A stretch of 17,320 nt of DNA from Fidelibacterota bacterium (GTDB lineage Bacteria; Fidelibacterota; Fidelibacteria; Fidelibacterales; DSDE01): contig DSDE01000285.1 of NCBI GenBank assembly GCA_011049095.1, positions 1-17,320 of the forward strand, given 5' to 3'. Numbering within the stretch: the stretch's first letter is position 1; each line of letters begins with the position of its first letter. This document shows positions 14,050-17,320 of this stretch, piece by piece. Below the pieces are notes generated by a model. It had not been told where the DNA came from. It made no database searches and saw only the letters and a list, made by a program, of their open reading frames with translations. A program made the translations under genes and the position numbers.

Positions 14050-14831
14050 TGGCAAAAATCAGCATCTGGCTTGAATATAATGGCGGAGAATACGCCGGTT
14101 TTCAATGGCAGCCGGATCAGCCTACCGTTCAGGCCGCCGTAGAAAAAGCCTGGGATAAACTTTTTCAGGAAAAAATCCGGCTTATAGGAAGCGGTCGCAC
14201 CGATGCCGGTGTCCATGCCGAGATGCAGATAGCTCACTTTGATACAAAAATCAAATTGGCTGCCCGAAACATCGGCCTGGCTCTCAATTCCAAACTTCCA
14301 AAAACAATAAGAGTCAAGGGAGCAGCCTACGTTCCCGATGATTTCCATGCCCGATATTCTGCAAAACAGCGTCATTATCGCTACCAAGTCCACATCGGTC
14401 AGACGGCCCTTCATTTTCCCTATACATGGCAGATTCACTCGACACCAGATTTAGAAATTTTGAATAGTTGTGCCCGACTTTTAATTGGAGAACACGATTT
14501 CACCGCTTTTTGCCAGATAGCCGCTGAAGTAAAACACAAGCGCTGCATCGTCTATGAAAGTGAATGGCATCAGACAGAAGAATCTCAACTCTTCTATAGA
14601 ATTTCTGCTAATCGTTTTTTACATTCAATGGTGAGGTCGCTGACAGGTACAATGATTGAAGCCGGACGCGGTCGTTGGACCGCTGCTGATTTTCGGCGCT
14701 TTCTCGAGGCGCGCCATCGGATTAGCGAGATTTATACTGCGCCGGCCAGTGGACTCTTTTTAGAAAAAATCGTCTATGACCCGCCAATAGCGTGGGAGTG
14801 GCGCTCAAATTTCCCCAGAGGTGTTCTATGA
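14046..14831 (+). CDS. truA: tRNA pseudouridine(38-40) synthase
   Basis: TruA converts uridines 38, 39 and 40 in the tRNA anticodon arm to pseudouridine. The 261-residue length is normal. The catalytic Asp is D53 in GSGRTDAGVHAEM (48-60). Other family blocks are LEYNGGEYAGFQWQ (9-22), PTVQAAVEKA, LPKTIRVKGAAYVPDDFHAR, AKQRHYRY, LIGEHDFTAFC and, near the end, RISANRFLHSMVRSLTGTMI (with the usual N-F-L motif), followed by APASGLFLEKIVYD. Two ATG codons stand in tandem at 14046 and 14049; the first gives an ATGA overlap with the ecfT-like gene, the second a one-base overlap, and I cannot choose firmly. The stop overlaps htrA as ATGA, with AGAGGTG for htrA lying inside the truA end. Confidence 0.95.
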   Translation: MMAKISIWLEYNGGEYAGFQWQPDQPTVQAAVEKAWDKLFQEKIRLIGSGRTDAGVHAEMQIAHFDTKIKLAARNIGLALNSKLPKTIRVKGAAYVPDDFHARYSAKQRHYRYQVHIGQTALHFPYTWQIHSTPDLEILNSCARLLIGEHDFTAFCQIAAEVKHKRCIVYESEWHQTEESQLFYRISANRFLHSMVRSLTGTMIEAGRGRWTAADFRRFLEARHRISEIYTAPASGLFLEKIVYDPPIAWEWRSNFPRGVL

Positions 14832-15979
14832 AAAAAATATCTGTTATCTTGATTATCGTAGCCGCAGCTACAATGATGCTCTGCTCGGCAAATTCCCCAG
14901 AAAATCCAGTTTTGGAGAAGGAGAAGCTCACAGAGTCTGTTCATACTTCTAGACATACAGCCATAACCCGAGCCATAGAATCCGCTTCACCGGCAGTGGT
15001 GGGCATTCACGTAACACAGATTAAGGAGTATGCCGCCCGATCAATTTTTGATGATCCTCTCTGGAATATGATGTTTCCCGGACAGGTTTACCGCCAGCGA
15101 GTAAAAAGTATGGGCAGCGGGGTGATTATTTCTGCTGATGGTTTGGTCGTAACCAATGCCCACGTGGTGGAAGATGCCGTGGAGACCTATATCACTCTAG
15201 CCGGTGGCAGCGAATATAAAGCACAGATCATCGGCGCTGATAAGCTCACGGATATTGCCCTGCTGAAAATCGATAGAGATGAAGCTTTTCCATCAATCAA
15301 AATTGGCAATAGTGATGATATCATAATCGGTGAATGGGCTGTGGCGCTGGGAAATCCTTTTGGTCTGTTTGATGTTAATAATCAGCCGACTGCCACTTTG
15401 GGGATTATCAGCTCTATCAATCTGGATTTTGGCGAGCAGGATGGACGCGTCTATCAGGATATGATACAGACCGATGCTTCTATCAATACCGGCAACAGCG
15501 GTGGCGCCCTGGTTAATGTCTTGGGTGAGCTGATTGGCATTAATACCTTTATTTTTACTGGCGGCGGAGCAAATCGGGGGTCTGTTGGTGTCGGTTTTGC
15601 CATTCCAGTGAGCCGCGTGAAAGAGATTGTGGCGGAGCTCCATGACAAAGGTCAGGTTGACAGAGGATTTGAAACCGGTATGGCTGTCCAAAATATCGAT
15701 CGCTACCTGGCGGCTTTTCTCCAGCTTCCCGTTACCAGAGGGGTAATTGTCACAGATGTGCTTAAGGGCAGCTCAGCAGAGAAGGCCGGTATTGTTATCG
15801 GTGATGTCATCATGGAAGTCAATTCGCGTCTTATTCAAAATGACCGTGATATCTACAGGGTTATAAATGAAGGCTATCTAAAAGCAGGCGATAAGCTGGA
15901 ATTAAAGATATGGCGCAATGGTGATAGTATCAAAAGGACCTTAGTTTTAGAAAAGCCCAAAGAGAAAGGCAAAAGATGA
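14828..15979 (+). CDS. htrA: HtrA/Deg-type serine protease with one PDZ domain
   Basis: This is an exported protease for envelope protein quality control. The N-terminus is a signal peptide (MKKISVILIIVAAATMMLCS, cleavage likely after CSA near 21). A Cys is present but the preceding residues (M-M-L) do not make a good lipobox. The trypsin-like domain (about 45-270) shows the triad H112 in VVTNAHVVED, D142 in LTDIALLKID and S224 in NTGNSGGALVN. One PDZ domain follows (about 285-375), with GVIVTDVLKGSSAEKAGIVIGD and the GDVIMEVNS strand. Having one PDZ, the 383-residue protein resembles DegS or HhoA more than DegP, which has two. An inserted Q-linker-like stretch with DDPLWNMMFPG (75-85) is the LA-loop region. 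ATG 14828 overlaps truA as ATGA. Confidence 0.92.
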   Translation: MKKISVILIIVAAATMMLCSANSPENPVLEKEKLTESVHTSRHTAITRAIESASPAVVGIHVTQIKEYAARSIFDDPLWNMMFPGQVYRQRVKSMGSGVIISADGLVVTNAHVVEDAVETYITLAGGSEYKAQIIGADKLTDIALLKIDRDEAFPSIKIGNSDDIIIGEWAVALGNPFGLFDVNNQPTATLGIISSINLDFGEQDGRVYQDMIQTDASINTGNSGGALVNVLGELIGINTFIFTGGGANRGSVGVGFAIPVSRVKEIVAELHDKGQVDRGFETGMAVQNIDRYLAAFLQLPVTRGVIVTDVLKGSSAEKAGIVIGDVIMEVNSRLIQNDRDIYRVINEGYLKAGDKLELKIWRNGDSIKRTLVLEKPKEKGKR

Positions 15980-17274
15980 TAGAGAGGTATAGCACTCCGG
16001 ATATGAAGAAAATCTGGGACGAAGAAGCCAGATTTAAATATTGGCTTGATGTAGAGATTGCTGTATGTGAAGCTCAGGCCGAGGCGGGTATCATTCCCCA
16101 GGGAGATTTGGAAACAATAAAGGCAAAGGCTGATTTCCACATTCCACGCATTTTAGAAATTGAAGAGACAACCCAGCATGATGTCATTGCTTTTCTGACC
16201 AATGTGGCAGAATATGTCGGCCCTGCCAGCAGATGGATTCATTACGGTATGACCTCGTCAGACCTTCTGGATACGGCTTTTGCACTGCAACTCAGAGATG
16301 CGGCAAATCTTATTCTTCAAAGACTCACTGCGCTGGAAGGGATTTTACGACAAAAAGCCATTCAATATAAAAATCTGCTCACCATTGGCCGTACCCATGG
16401 TATCCATGCAGAGCCAACGAGCTATGGACTGAAATTTCTCAATTGGCATCAGGAGATACAGCGGCATATTCGTCGCTGGGAAAGTGTCAGCCAGGAGATT
16501 AGCTGTGGTAAAGTCAGCGGCGCTGTAGGCACTTATACCCATATTGACCCTTTAATCGAAGAGAAGGCGCTGCAAAAACTTGCCCTGAAGACAGACCCTG
16601 TTTCCACGCAGGTAATTTCCCGTGACCGACACGCGGTCTATCTTGCTGCTATTGCGGCAATTGGCGCTTCCCTCGAGAAAATTTCCATAGAATTGCGCCA
16701 TTTGCAGCGCACTGAGGTGCTGGAAGTAGAAGAGCCCTTCCGCAGCGGACAAAAAGGCAGCAGCGCTATGCCGCATAAAAAGAATCCTATAATCAGTGAG
16801 CGAATCACCGGTATGGCCAGGCTTTTGAGAGCATATCTTGTCACTGCGATGGAAAATATCGCCCTCTGGCATGAGCGGGATATCAGCCATTCCAGCACCG
16901 AGCGGATAATTTTCCCAGATGCCTGCCATTTAATGGATTATATGTTGCAAAAAATTAGCTATATTTTGCGTGATATGCGCATCCATGAAAAAAACATTAA
17001 AAGAAATCTGGAACTCACTGGTGGACTCTATCACAGCCAGAAATTTTTGCTTTTTCTCGTTGAGAAAGGACTCACTCGTGAAAAAGCCTACAGCCTTATC
17101 CAAAAATCGGCGCTGGAAAGCTGGCAAAGCCGAATTCCTCTCAAAGAGCTTTTACTGAAAGACGAAAATGTGGGCAAGCTGCTTAATAAAGAAGAGGCCG
17201 ACGAACTATTTAACGATGGAAATGCCTTGAAAAATATTGACTATATCTACAAACGCTGCGGAATTGTATTATGA
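15976..17274 (+). CDS. purB: Adenylosuccinate lyase
   Basis: PurB acts twice in purine synthesis: it cleaves SAICAR to AICAR plus fumarate, and adenylosuccinate to AMP plus fumarate. The 432-residue protein is of the shorter B. subtilis type. It starts MIERYSTPDMKKIWDEEARF, the family N-terminus. The catalytic residues are H68 in TTQHDVIAF and H141 in IGRTHGIHAEP, and the flexible signature loop SGQKGSSAMPHKKNP (257-271) carries the Ser262/263 pair used as the general base. HYGMTSSDLLDTA (89-101) is the other conserved region. The start overlaps htrA as ATGA, with AAAGG six bases upstream; the stop overlaps the next gene as ATGA. With gmk upstream, it supplies purine nucleotides within the same gene run. 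Confidence 0.96.
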   Translation: MIERYSTPDMKKIWDEEARFKYWLDVEIAVCEAQAEAGIIPQGDLETIKAKADFHIPRILEIEETTQHDVIAFLTNVAEYVGPASRWIHYGMTSSDLLDTAFALQLRDAANLILQRLTALEGILRQKAIQYKNLLTIGRTHGIHAEPTSYGLKFLNWHQEIQRHIRRWESVSQEISCGKVSGAVGTYTHIDPLIEEKALQKLALKTDPVSTQVISRDRHAVYLAAIAAIGASLEKISIELRHLQRTEVLEVEEPFRSGQKGSSAMPHKKNPIISERITGMARLLRAYLVTAMENIALWHERDISHSSTERIIFPDACHLMDYMLQKISYILRDMRIHEKNIKRNLELTGGLYHSQKFLLFLVEKGLTREKAYSLIQKSALESWQSRIPLKELLLKDENVGKLLNKEEADELFNDGNALKNIDYIYKRCGIVL

Positions 17275-17320
17275 TTGCCGAAGATGCCCGGACTACCCTC
17301 GCCTCATTTGCGCTGATTAC
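17271..17320 (+). CDS. Start of an unidentified gene, cut by the window end
   Basis: An ATG at 17271 overlaps the purB stop as ATGA, exactly as at seven earlier junctions, and the frame stays open to the last base. The 16 visible residues (MIAEDARTTLASFALI) are too few to assign; the hydrophobic end could begin a membrane helix. The call rests on junction style. Confidence 0.6.
   Translation, partial: MIAEDARTTLASFALI

Noticed and set aside
14846..14890. Lipoprotein signal in HtrA (Cys at residue 19)
   Set aside because: The three residues before the Cys are Met-Met-Leu, and signal peptidase II needs a small residue at -1.
1..17320. Mobile elements, CRISPR arrays, toxin-antitoxin or defence genes, tRNA or rRNA genes
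   Set aside because: No transposase, integrase, direct repeat array, tRNA-like fold or rRNA sequence was seen on either strand; almost every base is taken by housekeeping genes.

Overview
This 17.3 kb window is an ordinary but very compact stretch of bacterial chromosome. All 21 genes recognised lie on the + strand. The envelope-related genes point to a diderm (Gram-negative-type) organism: an outer-membrane beta-barrel tail ending in Phe, apolipoprotein N-acyltransferase (Lnt), an exported HtrA protease and a DUF5683-like exported protein. The CoaC clamp region without its Cys and the DUF5683-like protein recall the Bacteroidota/Cloacimonadota (FCB) side of the tree. That placement is an inference, because no rRNA or other decisive marker is present.

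Layout. Positions 1-285 hold the 3' end of an outer-membrane protein gene, closed by a strong intrinsic terminator (311-338). Next comes a short group (390-2939): glpD (quinone-linked glycerol-3-phosphate dehydrogenase), a small helical protein of unknown function and a hotdog thioesterase. A 73-base gap with a good sigma70-like promoter candidate leads into a tightly packed run from 3013 to the window end: yicC, gmk, rpoZ, coaBC, family 4 uracil-DNA glycosylase, dnaB, rel, an HU/IHF-family gene, ruvX, lnt, an unknown membrane protein, a DUF5683-like protein, an ecfT-like gene, truA, htrA, purB and the first 16 codons of another gene.

Of the 20 gene junctions, 15 overlap. Eight of these are ATGA overlaps and three are one-base TAATG/TGATG overlaps, so translational coupling is likely throughout. 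No intrinsic terminator was seen after position 338.

The run combines information processing (omega subunit, replicative helicase, nucleoid protein, UDG, RuvX, TruA), guanine and adenine nucleotide supply (gmk, purB), the stringent alarmone enzyme Rel, CoA synthesis, and envelope biogenesis or quality control (lnt, htrA, unknown membrane proteins). The core yicC-gmk-rpoZ-coaBC resembles Firmicutes order, and gmk-rpoZ followed later by rel echoes the E. coli gmk-rpoZ-spoT operon.

I found no mobile element, CRISPR array, RNA gene, defence system or clearly novel system. The points worth a second look are residue-level departures (Gmk P-loop, CoaC clamp, omega N-terminus), an EcfT-like subunit without neighbouring ATPases, and two small unrecognised proteins.
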